From: Rhodoferax sp.
GTDB lineage: Bacteria > Pseudomonadota > Gammaproteobacteria > Burkholderiales > Burkholderiaceae_C
DNA: 64,000 nucleotides
Assembly: GCA_031291305.1 (NCBI GenBank)
Contig: JARLJH010000005.1
Coordinates: 1 to 64,000 of the forward strand
Reading direction: 5' to 3'
In this document: positions 29,248 through 38,968 of the stretch, piece by piece
Numbering within the stretch: the first letter of the stretch is position 1
Layout of the letters: each line of letters starts with the position of its first letter
The notes under the pieces: model-generated
Told to the model about the DNA's origin: nothing
Databases searched by the model: none
The model's input: only the letters and a program-made list of their open reading frames with translations
Translations under genes and position numbers: made by a program

Positions 29248-30288
29248 TCAATGTGGGTGCCTGTGATGAATGTCCGGGTAATGAGGGTGGCTGTGCTTCA
29301 TTGTGATGTGCACATGCAGGTGGCTGTGTCTATCACGACCGTTCCATTGAGACTCGTGAGAGTGCTGGTGGTGTTCATCATGGCGGTGTTCATGTTCGTG
29401 TTCCAGCCTCTCATGCAGGTGTTCATGGGCATGGTGCTCCGTGAGATGCAACCACACGCCCAAGCCCATTAGCGCTGCGGCAATCCAGAATGCCAGCGAC
29501 GTCGTCTCTGAGAAGACCAGCAAAGCGACTGCCGCGCCAATGAACGGTGCAGTTGAGAAGTACGCACCCGTTCGGGCGGTCCCGAGCCCACGCAACGCCA
29601 AAACAAACAGTACCAGACTGATGCCATAGCCGAAAAGACCGACGCACATTGTTGAAGACAGCGCTGCAAAGTTCGGCAGTGCCGCGCCCATGGCGACAGC
29701 CAGCACCGTGTTCACTGTTCCCGACATTACACCCTTGATACTGGCAATGAAGAGGGCATCAGATGCGGCCAACTTGCGTGTGAGATTGTTGTCGATGGCC
29801 CAGCACAAACAGGCAAAACTTACGAGCACCGGGCCAAGGATGCTGGACTGGACGATTGAACTTGACTGTCCACCCAAAACGACACCGCCGGCCACTATGG
29901 CCAACATCCCCAACACGATGCGCTGGTCGGCATTTTCTTTAAACACCACCCACGCGATGACGGCAGTGAGCACCGCTTCCAGATTCAACAACAGCGACGC
30001 AGTAGCGCCACTGGTTGACACCAAGCCGAACATAAGCGCCACTGGCCCCAGAACACCACCAAAAAAGATGGCACCGAGAAGCCAGGGCCATTGGCCAATT
30101 GGAAGACCCGATGGTTTGAAGCCACCATCGCGTACAAGGCGTGCAATCGTCAATCCGAGGCCGCTGCCCAAATAGAGAAGCCCTGCCAGTAAGACTGGGG
30201 AAATGTCACCCGTCAGGAGCTTGGCAAATGGGGTACTTGCACCAAACAATGCAGCGGCAGCTAAGGCATAAAGGACGTTTCTATCCAT
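29248..30288 (-). CDS. EamA/DMT-family transporter with His-rich cytosolic-type tail
   Basis: 346 residues. About ten transmembrane helices form two EamA repeats (VLYALAAAALFGASTPFAKLL; LGPVLVSFACLCWAIDNNLTRKLA). The last ~66 residues form a hydrophilic tail with about 25 His residues, mostly as HxH and HH patterns with Asp and Glu, a likely metal-binding or metal-buffering segment. ATG at 30288 is preferred over a GTG twelve codons upstream. The substrate may be a metal or metal-chelate, but this is inference from the tail. Gene-poor DNA lies on both sides. Confidence 0.85.
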   Translation of the reverse strand: MDRNVLYALAAAALFGASTPFAKLLTGDISPVLLAGLLYLGSGLGLTIARLVRDGGFKPSGLPIGQWPWLLGAIFFGGVLGPVALMFGLVSTSGATASLLLNLEAVLTAVIAWVVFKENADQRIVLGMLAIVAGGVVLGGQSSSIVQSSILGPVLVSFACLCWAIDNNLTRKLAASDALFIASIKGVMSGTVNTVLAVAMGAALPNFAALSSTMCVGLFGYGISLVLFVLALRGLGTARTGAYFSTAPFIGAAVALLVFSETTSLAFWIAAALMGLGVWLHLTEHHAHEHLHERLEHEHEHRHDEHHQHSHESQWNGRDRHSHLHVHITMKHSHPHYPDIHHRHPH

Positions 30289-30324
30289 TGTGTAATTGTC
30301 CGTCAACGTTGTCGATGCTTGCAC

Positions 30325-30542
30325 CCGACAGATGAGTTTGACCAGCCGAAAGCAGACCGTCGCGGAAGATTCTTAACAGCCTCTTGGGCTCGCCACTTTT
30401 CTTTGAAATCGACCATCAAATTCTCCGGCTCGCAACGGTAGAAGCCATTGAGGTTTTGACTGTAAATAACGCGTCAAAACTGCAATCACAAATCGATGCT
30501 GCCGAGGTTGCTGATCTCTGTGCCCAATAACTCGGCGAACAA
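30325..30542. other. gene-free stretch with possible gene remnant
   Basis: About 220 bp between the transporter and the Pat-like gene. A plus-strand open frame of about 60 codons runs from roughly 30340 to 30530 (ILNSLLGSPLFFEIDH...VADLCAQ) without a start codon or ribosome-binding site, looking like a decayed coding fragment I cannot assign. Confidence 0.35.
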
Positions 30543-33230
30543 TCAGGACGCTTGCAACTGATGCGTCACCAGCTTGAAATCCGGGTCTTCCGGGAAGGCT
30601 TTGACCTTGAACCCTAGGCCGCGCATGAGTTTGAGCATATTGGGGTTGTTGGCCAGCACCAGGCCTTCTATTTCGGTCAAACCTTTCTCCCGCGCAAAGT
30701 CCATGATCGACAACATCAGTCTGGAGCCCAGTCCCCGACCCTTGAAATCATCAGCCACCACCAGCGAAAACTCGCAGGTGCTGCGGTCAGGGTTGGTGAT
30801 ATAGCGCGACACCCCCACGATGCGAGTCACCTCCTGCGGATGACTGTCCGCATCCAGCCCCATTTCTGTGTGCAGAGCCACCAGCGCCATTTCCCGGTCA
30901 TAGTCGATCAATGTGAAGCGTGACAGCATGTTCGCCGGTAGCTCCTGCATGCTCGACACAAATCGGAAATAACGGCTTTCAGGCGAAAGACTGCGCACAA
31001 ACGCCTGCAACATCAACGCGTCATCAGGGTGAACCGGGCGCACGATGTACTCGCCACCACCGGCCATCGGGCACACCTGCTCGTGCTGCGATGGGTAGGG
31101 CAGTATGGCCAGGTGGTTGTAATGCCGCACCGACGGTGCCGCGTTGTCAATGACGATACGCGCATCAACCGCCAGCGCGCCAGATTCATCGACGATGATG
31201 GGGTTGATGTCCATCTCGCGCAGTTGGGGCAACTCGCACACCATTTCTGACACGCGCAGCAAAATCTGCTCCAGCGCCTCTACGTTGGCGGCTTTGGCGC
31301 CGCGCCATGAACCCAGCGTTTCTGCCACACGCGAGCGCTCGATCAGCCGACGCGCCAAGAACTGGTTCAGGGGTGGCAACTCCATGGCACGGTCGTTGAT
31401 CAACTCGATCATGGTGCCCCCCGCGCCAAAAGCGATCACTGGGCCAAAAGGGTCATCTGTGACTAAGCCCACGCAGACCTCACGGCCACGTTGCTGACTA
31501 GACATGTTCTGCACCGTGACACCGTTGATTTTGGCGTTGGGCTGCAGACGCGTCACGTTCTGGATCATCTCCAGAAAAGTGTCACGCACACCCACCGCGT
31601 TCAAAATGTTGAGCGCCACACCCTGCACGTCCGACTTGTGACTGACATCGGGTGAATCGATCTTGAGCGCCACAGGAAACCCCAGTTGCGTGGCGATCAT
31701 CATGGCCTCGTTGGGGTTGCGGGCCAGAATCGTCTTGGTGACCGGAATATGAAACGCTGCCAGCAGGGCTTTGGATTCCATCTCGGTGAGCACCTTGCGC
31801 CGCTCGGCCAGCACGCTCTCGATCAGCAGGCGCGCACCTTCCACATCGGGCGTGGCCAGGTCGCTCAGTGGCGGTGGCGTTTGCTGCAGCAATTGCTGAT
31901 TCTGGTAGAACGAAGCGATGTTGCCAAAGGCGCCCACAGCCGCTTCGGGCGTACGAAAGGTCGGGATGGCAGCATCGTTGAGGATCTTGCGCGCATCACC
32001 AACAGATGCATCACCCATCCAGCACGTCAGCAGTGGCTTGCTGACATGGCGGTTGAACCCGGCAATGGTCGTGGCAATGGCATCGCCATCAACGTCCACT
32101 TTGGGGGAATAAATCACCAAAATACCGTCAATTTGCGACGCATGGCTGGCCGCTTCAATGGCGGCGCGGTAATGCTCGGGGCCAGCGTCTTCCGACACAT
32201 CAATCAGATCGCTGAACGTGGCCATAGGTGGCGCCAGGGGTTTGAGCGCGGTGACCTCTTCTGGCGTCAGACGTCCCAGTTGCAGGCGGATTTCACTCAC
32301 CCAATCGGCCGCCAACACACCCGGCCCACCGCCATTGGTGACGATGGCCAGATGACGCCCCACCGGCTTGTAACGCGAGGCCAGGCACTTGGCAGCGGAA
32401 AATAGTTCCACAAAAGAGCGTACCCGTACCGCACCCGCACGCCGCAGGGCTGCATCAAACACTTCGTCGCTGCCGACGATGGCACCAGAGTGCGTCAGCG
32501 CAGCACGATTGCCCGCGGGCTTGCGACCGGCCTTGAGCACCACCACCGGCTTGGCATTGGCCGCTGCGCGCAGGGCACTCATGAAACGCCTGGCGTTGGT
32601 AATACCTTCCAGATAAACCACGATGCTGTGGGTCTTGGCATCTGCGGCCAGGAAATCCAGCACCTGCGCCATATCGACGGAAGTATTTGGGCCCAGTGAC
32701 ACCACGGTTGAAAAGCCCACCGCGTTCTTACGCGCCCAGTCCAAAATTGAAGAAGTTAGCGCACCAGATTGCGACACCAGCGCCAGTGGGCCTGGTGTAG
32801 CCAGTGGCCCCGCCACACTGGCGTTCAGCTGCAGGTGTGGCCGTTGGAAACCCAGGCAATTGGGCCCAAGCAGGTAGATGCCGTCGCGCGTGGCCATTCT
32901 GTGCAGCTCTGCGGCCTGGGCGCTGTCAATACCGCTGGAAATCACCAACGCCGAATGACATTTGATGCGCCCAGCCAGTTCCAGGGCGGCAGGCACTTGG
33001 GAGGCGGGTAGCACAATGATGGCCAGATCGGCGTGTGTACTGGCCAGATCCGCCAGAGTGCCACTGGAGTGGATATCCAGAAAAATCAGCTTGCCGGAGT
33101 ACTGCTGTGCGGTAATAGCATGGTGCAGCGCACGCGCCTGCGGTGTCTGCGCCTCGGGGTCATCAGGCTGACCGGCAAAGACGGCAATGGATCCCGGAGA
33201 AAACAGCGACGTTAAGAAATGCTTATCCAT
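30543..33230 (-). CDS. Pat-like bifunctional acyl-CoA synthetase (NDP-forming)/GNAT acetyltransferase
   Basis: 895 residues. In order: CoA-binding and ligase domains of ADP-forming acyl-CoA synthetases (LLGPNCLGFQRP, SQSGALTSSILDWA, VTNGGGPGVLAAD), an ATP-grasp domain (FPVALKIDSPDVSHKSDVQGV) and a C-terminal GNAT domain (about 735-895) with acetyl-CoA loop GRGLGSRLM. Pat/PatZ proteins acetylate lysines such as that of acetyl-CoA synthetase, and often have a dead ligase. Here a His is kept in LTHSGAIVGSDEVF where the catalytic His belongs, so ligase activity is not excluded. Confidence 0.9.
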   Translation of the reverse strand: MDKHFLTSLFSPGSIAVFAGQPDDPEAQTPQARALHHAITAQQYSGKLIFLDIHSSGTLADLASTHADLAIIVLPASQVPAALELAGRIKCHSALVISSGIDSAQAAELHRMATRDGIYLLGPNCLGFQRPHLQLNASVAGPLATPGPLALVSQSGALTSSILDWARKNAVGFSTVVSLGPNTSVDMAQVLDFLAADAKTHSIVVYLEGITNARRFMSALRAAANAKPVVVLKAGRKPAGNRAALTHSGAIVGSDEVFDAALRRAGAVRVRSFVELFSAAKCLASRYKPVGRHLAIVTNGGGPGVLAADWVSEIRLQLGRLTPEEVTALKPLAPPMATFSDLIDVSEDAGPEHYRAAIEAASHASQIDGILVIYSPKVDVDGDAIATTIAGFNRHVSKPLLTCWMGDASVGDARKILNDAAIPTFRTPEAAVGAFGNIASFYQNQQLLQQTPPPLSDLATPDVEGARLLIESVLAERRKVLTEMESKALLAAFHIPVTKTILARNPNEAMMIATQLGFPVALKIDSPDVSHKSDVQGVALNILNAVGVRDTFLEMIQNVTRLQPNAKINGVTVQNMSSQQRGREVCVGLVTDDPFGPVIAFGAGGTMIELINDRAMELPPLNQFLARRLIERSRVAETLGSWRGAKAANVEALEQILLRVSEMVCELPQLREMDINPIIVDESGALAVDARIVIDNAAPSVRHYNHLAILPYPSQHEQVCPMAGGGEYIVRPVHPDDALMLQAFVRSLSPESRYFRFVSSMQELPANMLSRFTLIDYDREMALVALHTEMGLDADSHPQEVTRIVGVSRYITNPDRSTCEFSLVVADDFKGRGLGSRLMLSIMDFAREKGLTEIEGLVLANNPNMLKLMRGLGFKVKAFPEDPDFKLVTHQLQAS

Positions 33231-33397
33231 GAAACAGCCTATTGACGTTTGATAAAACCTACCAAGCTTAACCGTTACTCAGCAAAAACGCACTGATATT
33301 CCTCGTCAAAATGCCTTTGTGCAGGCAAGCTATGGCGGGTAAAACACAAGCTGGTCCGCGTTATCCTTGCATTCATGCTTTTGATCACCTGTCCGCC

Positions 33398-34645
33398 ATG
33401 CCACAGCGCCTGATTCGCCGCATTGCCCACCTGGACATGGATGCGTTTTATGCCTCTGTGGAGCTGTTGCGTTACCCGCAGCTCAAAGGCCTGCCGGTGG
33501 TGATTGGCGGCGGGCGGCGATCGGCAGACGACGCATTGCTACAGGCGCATGCGGATGTACCCCTGAGCCGGATTCCGGTGGCAGATTTCCCCCGGCTGGC
33601 GGGCTATACCGGGCGCGGTGTGATCACCACCGCCACCTATGCCGCGCGCCAATCCGGTGTCGGATCAGCCATGGGGCTGATGAAAGCTGCCAAGCTGTGC
33701 CCCGAGGCGATTTTGCTGCCCGTGGACTTTGCCGAGATCCGGCGCTATTCCCGCGCGTTCAAGGACATCATTCTGGACATTGCGCCGCTGATGGAGGATC
33801 GTGGCATTGATGAGGTGTATATCGACTTCACCGAGGTGCCTGGCGGCCAACGCGACGGTGGCCGGGTGTTGGCCCGGCTGATCCAGAAAACCATCTTTCA
33901 GCAAACTGGCCTGACCTGCTCAGTCGGCGTAGCACCCAACAAACTACTGGCCAAGATGGCCAGCGAGTTCAACAAGCCCAACGGCATTTCCATTGTTTTT
34001 GAGGAAGACTTGGCCACCATGATTTGGCCGCTGGCGTGTCGCAAGATCAACGGCATTGGCCCCAAAGCCGATGAAAAACTACAGCGTCTGGGCATTCGCA
34101 CCATTGGCGAGTTGGCGCAAAAAGAGGTGGACTGGCTGATCGACCATTTTGGCCAGAAAACCGGCGCCTGGTTGTTCGATGCCGCGCAAGGTCGCGATGA
34201 CCGCCCGGTGGTGCTGGAAAGCGAACCCGTGTCCATCAGCCGTGAAACCACTTTTGAGCGCGACCTGCACGCCGTGCATGACAAGGCGGAGCTGGGCGCC
34301 ATCTTTACGAGGTTGTGCGAACAGGTTGCAGCCGATCTGGCAAGCAAAGGCTACGTCGGCAAAACCGTCGGCATCAAACTGCGTTTTGACGATTTCAAAA
34401 GCGTCACCCGCGATCAGACTTTGGACTATTTCACGGGCGATGCCAAAACCTTGCGTCAGGTGGCTGGTCTTTGCCTCAAGCGCGTGCCGCTGACAAAGCG
34501 CCTGCGTTTGCTGGGTGTGCGAGTAGCCTCATTGATGCGCTTGCAAGAAGCCTCAGATATTGAGTTAAAAAAGCCTCTACCCCCATCCATTCATAGGGAA
34601 GACGCTTCTAACTTAATAGCACATAGTCGACCACTTTTTGATTGA
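33398..34645 (+). CDS. dinB: DNA polymerase IV
   Basis: Y-family translesion polymerase of 415 residues. IAHLDMDAFYASVELLRYP supplies the first catalytic Asp, and DRGIDEVYIDFT the second acidic pair; KLLAKMASEFNKPNG and the helix-hairpin-helix INGIGPKADEKLQRLGI follow. ATG at 33398 fits the family start. The last ~25 residues are encoded by a copy of the dispersed repeat (34570-34622), after which the chain ends SRPLFD, which resembles a sliding-clamp-binding tail. Confidence 0.93.
   Translation: MPQRLIRRIAHLDMDAFYASVELLRYPQLKGLPVVIGGGRRSADDALLQAHADVPLSRIPVADFPRLAGYTGRGVITTATYAARQSGVGSAMGLMKAAKLCPEAILLPVDFAEIRRYSRAFKDIILDIAPLMEDRGIDEVYIDFTEVPGGQRDGGRVLARLIQKTIFQQTGLTCSVGVAPNKLLAKMASEFNKPNGISIVFEEDLATMIWPLACRKINGIGPKADEKLQRLGIRTIGELAQKEVDWLIDHFGQKTGAWLFDAAQGRDDRPVVLESEPVSISRETTFERDLHAVHDKAELGAIFTRLCEQVAADLASKGYVGKTVGIKLRFDDFKSVTRDQTLDYFTGDAKTLRQVAGLCLKRVPLTKRLRLLGVRVASLMRLQEASDIELKKPLPPSIHREDASNLIAHSRPLFD
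34570..34622 (-). repeat. dispersed repeat copy forming the 3' end of dinB
   Basis: Read on the minus strand: GCTATTAAGTTAGAAGC at the left, TTCCCTATGAATGG in the core and GGGGGTAGAGGC at the right. It is in-frame and encodes the KKPLPPSIHREDASNLIA segment of DinB. Confidence 0.6.
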
Positions 34646-34758
34646 CAAGGTATAACGCGTGCGAAAGAATCCACTCAATAATGACAGGTGACACCATATC
34701 CCCTCAGGAGACAAGCCGCTAGCATAAGATCAGTGTCCGCATACCATCCACGCCCCCA

Positions 34759-37008
34759 ATGACCACCGCACACCAACCGTCAGAATTGTTCCAGCAAATG
34801 CTGGCGGGCGAGTTGCAGTTGCTCGAACTGTTGGCCACCGGTGCACCCCTGGCGCAGTTGCTGGATGCCTTTGCGAGCAGTTTTGAAGCCAGTTTTCCCA
34901 ATATCATTTGCTCGGTATTGCTGCTCGATCCGGACGGCCTACATTTGCGCCACGGTGCGGCGCCCAGTTTGCCCCAAGCTTATTGCGAGGCCATTGACGG
35001 TGTCGAAATCGGCCCGACTGTGGGGTCCTGCGGCACGGCAGCATTTACCCGGCAGACGGTGATTGCAACCGATATCGCCACCGATCCGCTGTGGCATGCC
35101 TACGCCCACCTGGCACTGCCACACGGCCTGCGTGCCTGCTGGTCTGCGCCCATCTTGTCTGCCAAAGGGCAAGTGCTAGGCACCTTTGCCAATTACCGCG
35201 TCCAACTTGGCGCACCCAACGATCAAGAGCTGGTTGCGATTCAACGCAGTGCCTATTTGCTAGGTCTGTTCATTAGCCACCATCAGTTTGATCAACATCT
35301 GGCCAACCAGCAAGAGGCTTTGCGCGAAAGCGAGACGCGCTATCGCACGTTGGTCGAGTGGGCACCGCAGGCGGTGGCAGTCCATCGCAACGGCAAGCTG
35401 CTTTACGTCAATGCCGCCGCCGTTCAGTTGCTGCGTGGTCAGGTGGCCAGCGACATTGTGGGCAAACAGATCAGCGACTTCCTGCACCCCGATGACCGTC
35501 AAATGGCATTGGCGCGGGCACAGATGACCATGGCGCAGGGCATCAGCCTACAAGTGCAAGAGGAAAAACTGATACGAATGGACGGCAGTGTGGCTCTGGT
35601 CGAGATCCAAAGCAGGCCGATCCAGTACGACGGTGCCCCGGCGGTGTACGTGGTAGCGCATGACCTCACCAAGCGCCAGGAAGACGAAAAAACCATTCAC
35701 TACCTGGCTTTTTTCGATGCCTTGACGGACCTGCCCAACCGGCGCCTGCTGATGGATCGGCTGCAACAAGCGTTGCTCCCGTCGGGCGACGGGCAACATT
35801 TTGGCGCGCTGATGCTGCTGGATCTGGACCGTTTCAAAGACGTCAACGACCTGATGGGGCACGATGGCGGTGATGCCCTGCTGAAACAGGTCGCCGAGCG
35901 CCTGCGAGGGTGTGTGCGCAAGAACGACAGCGTGGCCCGCGTCGGTGGTGACGAATTCATGGTGTTGCTGGAAGCCTTTGCACCGACAGCGGTAGACGCC
36001 GCCCAATACGCCGAAACACTTGCTAGCAAGGTAGCGATGCAGCTCAGCCAGCCTTACAAGCTGGTTGATGCCAGCTACGCCAGCACGTCCAGCATTGGTA
36101 TTGTTGTTTTTGAGGAAGGCGCCGACAGCCGAGACGACGTCATCCGAAAAGTAGATGCCGCCATGTACCAAGCCAAAGCGGTGGGCCGCAACTCGATCCG
36201 CTTTTTTGATCCCTTGATGCAAGCCCAGGCACTGGAGCGCATGGAGTTCGAGCAAGACATGCGCCAGGGACTTGAGCACAAAGAATTTGTGTTGCACTAC
36301 CAAGTGCAGGTCAACACTCAGGGCGAGATCATCGGGGCCGAAGCCCTGGCACGCTGGATCAGCGCCAAGCATGGCCACGTGCCGCCGTTCAAATTCATCC
36401 CGCTGGCCGAAGACAACGGGATGATCCTGCCTTTGGGGCAGTTTGTATTGGAGTCTGCCTGCCAACAACTGGCGCTGTGGGCACAACGCCCCGAAACAGC
36501 AGATTGGGTTGTGGCCGTGAATGTAAGTGCGCGCCAATTTGCCCAAGATACGTTCGTTGACTCGGTCGCCAATGTGCTCAGAGCCACTGGCGCCAATCCT
36601 CAACGGCTCAAGCTGGAACTCACCGAAAGCATGCTGGTGAAAAACATGGACGCCATCATCGCCAAAATGAATGCTGTCAAGGCGCTGGGCGTGAGCTTCT
36701 CGCTGGACGACTTTGGCACCGGCTACTCGTCCCTGTCATACCTGAAACAATTACCGCTGGCGCAGCTCAAGATTGACCAGTCCTTTGTGCACGACCTGCT
36801 CACCGACCCCAACGACGCGGTGATTGCCCGCACCGTGGTCGCACTGGGCCACAGCCTGGGCATGAAAGTGATTGCCGAAGGAGTCGAGACCGCCGAGCAT
36901 TGCAGGGCGCTGACCGAGATGGGCTGCGATGCCTTCCAGGGCTATTACTTTGGCCGCCCGGTGCTAGCGCAGGATGTACCAAAATTATTGAATCAAATGC
37001 CCGCCTAG
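34759..37008 (+). CDS. GAF-PAS-GGDEF-EAL c-di-GMP signalling protein
   Basis: 749 residues without membrane segments. GAF (about 15-180, VGSCGTAAFTRQTVIATDIATDPLW), PAS (about 195-315), GGDEF (about 320-490, intact RVGGDEF with RxxD inhibitory site RKND) and EAL (about 500-749) follow in order. In the EAL domain GAEALARW, VNVSARQF, LELTES, DDFGTGYSS and AEGVET are intact, so both cyclase and phosphodiesterase activity are possible. Its stop codon TAG lies inside a copy of the dispersed repeat. Confidence 0.93.
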   Translation: MTTAHQPSELFQQMLAGELQLLELLATGAPLAQLLDAFASSFEASFPNIICSVLLLDPDGLHLRHGAAPSLPQAYCEAIDGVEIGPTVGSCGTAAFTRQTVIATDIATDPLWHAYAHLALPHGLRACWSAPILSAKGQVLGTFANYRVQLGAPNDQELVAIQRSAYLLGLFISHHQFDQHLANQQEALRESETRYRTLVEWAPQAVAVHRNGKLLYVNAAAVQLLRGQVASDIVGKQISDFLHPDDRQMALARAQMTMAQGISLQVQEEKLIRMDGSVALVEIQSRPIQYDGAPAVYVVAHDLTKRQEDEKTIHYLAFFDALTDLPNRRLLMDRLQQALLPSGDGQHFGALMLLDLDRFKDVNDLMGHDGGDALLKQVAERLRGCVRKNDSVARVGGDEFMVLLEAFAPTAVDAAQYAETLASKVAMQLSQPYKLVDASYASTSSIGIVVFEEGADSRDDVIRKVDAAMYQAKAVGRNSIRFFDPLMQAQALERMEFEQDMRQGLEHKEFVLHYQVQVNTQGEIIGAEALARWISAKHGHVPPFKFIPLAEDNGMILPLGQFVLESACQQLALWAQRPETADWVVAVNVSARQFAQDTFVDSVANVLRATGANPQRLKLELTESMLVKNMDAIIAKMNAVKALGVSFSLDDFGTGYSSLSYLKQLPLAQLKIDQSFVHDLLTDPNDAVIARTVVALGHSLGMKVIAEGVETAEHCRALTEMGCDAFQGYYFGRPVLAQDVPKLLNQMPA

Positions 37009-37050
37009 CCCTTATAAATAAAGGGATAGTAGCTCATCAAAGCATAGTAT
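37001..37050 (-). repeat. dispersed repeat copy supplying a stop codon
   Basis: On the plus strand GCCTAGCCCTTATAAATAAA then GGGATAGTAGCTCATC. CCTAGCCC contains the TAG stop (37006-37008) of the GAF-PAS-GGDEF-EAL gene. The core CCCTTATAAATAAAGGG is a near-perfect palindrome. Confidence 0.75.
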
Positions 37051-37063
37051 TTTTACGGATTGG

Positions 37064-37909
37064 CTACTGCCGCGCCGTGCGCACATTGGAAGGTAACGCC
37101 TGCGGAAAGCTCGTGCGAAACGGGTTGATGTCCAGTCCGCCACGGCGTGTGTAGCGCGCGTACACGGCCAACTTGTGGGTCTGACAGCGCGTCTGGATGT
37201 CCATGAACATCCGCTCGACGCAATCCTCGTGGAAACCCTGGTGGTTGCGAAAACTGACGATGTAGCGCAGCAAACCAGCCTGATCAATCTGCGGCCCAAA
37301 GTAGCTGATCTGCACGCTAGCCCAGTCGGGCTGTCCAGTGACCGGGCAGTTGCTTTTGAGCAGGTTGCTGGTCAGCACTTCAGAGACCGGCGCTTCATCG
37401 GTGACCGCCGTCAACAGCTCGGGCGCGGGTTGGTACTGGTCGCAGTCCAGGTCCAGCCGGTCCAGACTCAGGCCATCGAGTTCAAACAGTGGTTCGCGGT
37501 CAAACACCTCGGCGGCGACCAGCTTCACGCCCACGCTGCTTTGCACCACCGCGCCGCGCCAGGCGGCTTCGGTCAGGTCGGTACGCAGACGCGCCAGTAC
37601 CTCGGCCGCATCAGCAAAGCGCGTGTTGCTGAAGCTGCCCAGGTAGAGTTTGAGCGATTTGCTCTCGATGATGTTGACCGACTCGCAAGGCACCGTGATG
37701 TGCGCCAACACCACCTGCGGCTTGCCGCGGGAATTGAGCCAGCTCAACTCGAACGCGGTCCACAAATCAGCGCCCAAAAAGGGCAAGGTGTCGGTCAAAC
37801 CGAGGGCTAGACGCTGCGGTGCACGCGCGATGGGAAACAACAGCGCGGGATCGTACTGATCGGCGTACACGGTGGACTGGCCCAACGGGGAATGGGTAAT
37901 CGGATTCAT
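37064..37909 (-). CDS. queF: NADPH-dependent 7-cyano-7-deazaguanine reductase
   Basis: Reduces preQ0 to preQ1 in queuosine synthesis. The 281-residue length is the two-domain (YqcD-like) type. The active-site Cys is in [11 protein letters not shown], the catalytic Asp/Glu-His in [10 protein letters not shown], and [17 protein letters not shown] is the substrate loop. A preQ1 riboswitch was looked for in the leader and not found. It is transcribed in the same direction as yaaA, 68 bp downstream of it. Confidence 0.96.
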   Translation of the reverse strand: MNPITHSPLGQSTVYADQYDPALLFPIARAPQRLALGLTDTLPFLGADLWTAFELSWLNSRGKPQVVLAHITVPCESVNIIESKSLKLYLGSFSNTRFADAAEVLARLRTDLTEAAWRGAVVQSSVGVKLVAAEVFDREPLFELDGLSLDRLDLDCDQYQPAPELLTAVTDEAPVSEVLTSNLLKSNCPVTGQPDWASVQISYFGPQIDQAGLLRYIVSFRNHQGFHEDCVERMFMDIQTRCQTHKLAVYARYTRRGGLDINPFRTSFPQALPSNVRTARQ

Positions 37910-37977
37910 AGTTGCTCTATCTCTTATAGCTAATTATCGTTGAATGACGGCGTCTACAAGCTGTTTTCATTGACAAA

Positions 37978-38754
37978 TTACGCCTCATGACGGCGACGAA
38001 ACACCAGCCTGTCCGGCTCGGACGCCCCGGCATCAAACGCGTAGCCTTCAGCGTCAAACGCCTTGAGTTGCTCGGGTTTCTTGAGCGCGTGGGTGGCGGC
38101 AAAGCGCGCCATCAGTCCGCGTGCGCGTTTGGCGTGGAAGCTGATGATCTTGTACTTGCCGCCCTTGTAGTCTTCAAACACACAGTCGACCACGCGCGCT
38201 TTCAAGGTCTTGAGATCGACCGCCTTGAAATACTCAACCGATGCCAGATTGACGACCACGGGCGAGCCGTCTTTGTGTAGTCGGGTGTTGAGGTGCTCGG
38301 CAATCTGAGTGCCCCAGAAGGCGTACAGGTTTTTGCCGTGGGCATTGGGCAGCGCGGTACCCATTTCCAGCCGGTAGGGTTGCATGTAGTCCAGCGGGCG
38401 CAACACGCCATACAGACCGCTGAGGATGCACACATGGTCTTGCGCCCACGCCAGCGCCTTGGCATCCAGCGTTTTGGCATCGAACCCCTCATACACGTCA
38501 CCATTGAAGGCCAGCACCGCCTGCTTGGCGTTTTTCGCGGTGAATTTGGGCCGCCAGGCTTGGTAGCGCGCCACGTTCAAACCGCTCAAAGCGTCGCTCA
38601 AGCCCATCAGGTTGGCAATGTCCTGCGGCGATTTCTGGCGCAGGATGTCGATCAGTTCGGTGGCTTGCGGCACAAACTGCGGCTGCGTGTGCGGCACGTC
38701 ACCAGCCGGGGTGTCGTAGTCCAGTGATTTGGCGGGGGAGAGTAAAAACAGCAT
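37978..38754 (-). CDS. yaaA: YaaA/DUF328 peroxide-stress protein
   Basis: 258 residues beginning [16 protein letters not shown], with [48 protein letters not shown] and the [24 protein letters not shown] tail of the family. In E. coli the OxyR-controlled YaaA lowers free iron and DNA damage under peroxide stress. An in-frame ATG two codons upstream (38760) is an alternative start. It is divergent from ahpC, which also belongs to the peroxide response. Confidence 0.93.
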   Translation of the reverse strand: MLFLLSPAKSLDYDTPAGDVPHTQPQFVPQATELIDILRQKSPQDIANLMGLSDALSGLNVARYQAWRPKFTAKNAKQAVLAFNGDVYEGFDAKTLDAKALAWAQDHVCILSGLYGVLRPLDYMQPYRLEMGTALPNAHGKNLYAFWGTQIAEHLNTRLHKDGSPVVVNLASVEYFKAVDLKTLKARVVDCVFEDYKGGKYKIISFHAKRARGLMARFAATHALKKPEQLKAFDAEGYAFDAGASEPDRLVFRRRHEA

Positions 38755-38885
38755 GGTCAATGAAGGAGTTGGGCAAGGGATGCATCACACACAAGCAACA
38801 CGTGTTTTGCAGTCGGTGGCATTATCGTGACAGCGGCGATAAAGAATGACTATGAATAGCTTATAAACAATGCATCATGGAAACG

Positions 38886-38900
38886 ATAGTTCGCCGCTAT
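38886..38900 (+). promoter_or_regulatory. candidate OxyR half-site upstream of ahpC
   Basis: ATAG-N7-CTAT (ATAGTTCGCCGCTAT) matches the OxyR dyad half-site pattern apart from one inner base. A second, weaker ATAG...element lies near 38856 but not at the ideal spacing. It sits in the shared promoter region of yaaA and ahpC, both known peroxide-response genes in other bacteria. Confidence 0.4.
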
Positions 38901-38968
38901 GATTTGCCCATCGGTCCTCCAAACCGTTGACCGACAGACGTTTCAATCCACCAACTCAGGAGTCTTCC

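Noticed and set aside
37910..37977. preQ1 riboswitch in front of queF
   Set aside because: No C-rich loop or pseudoknot-like pattern was found in the leader.
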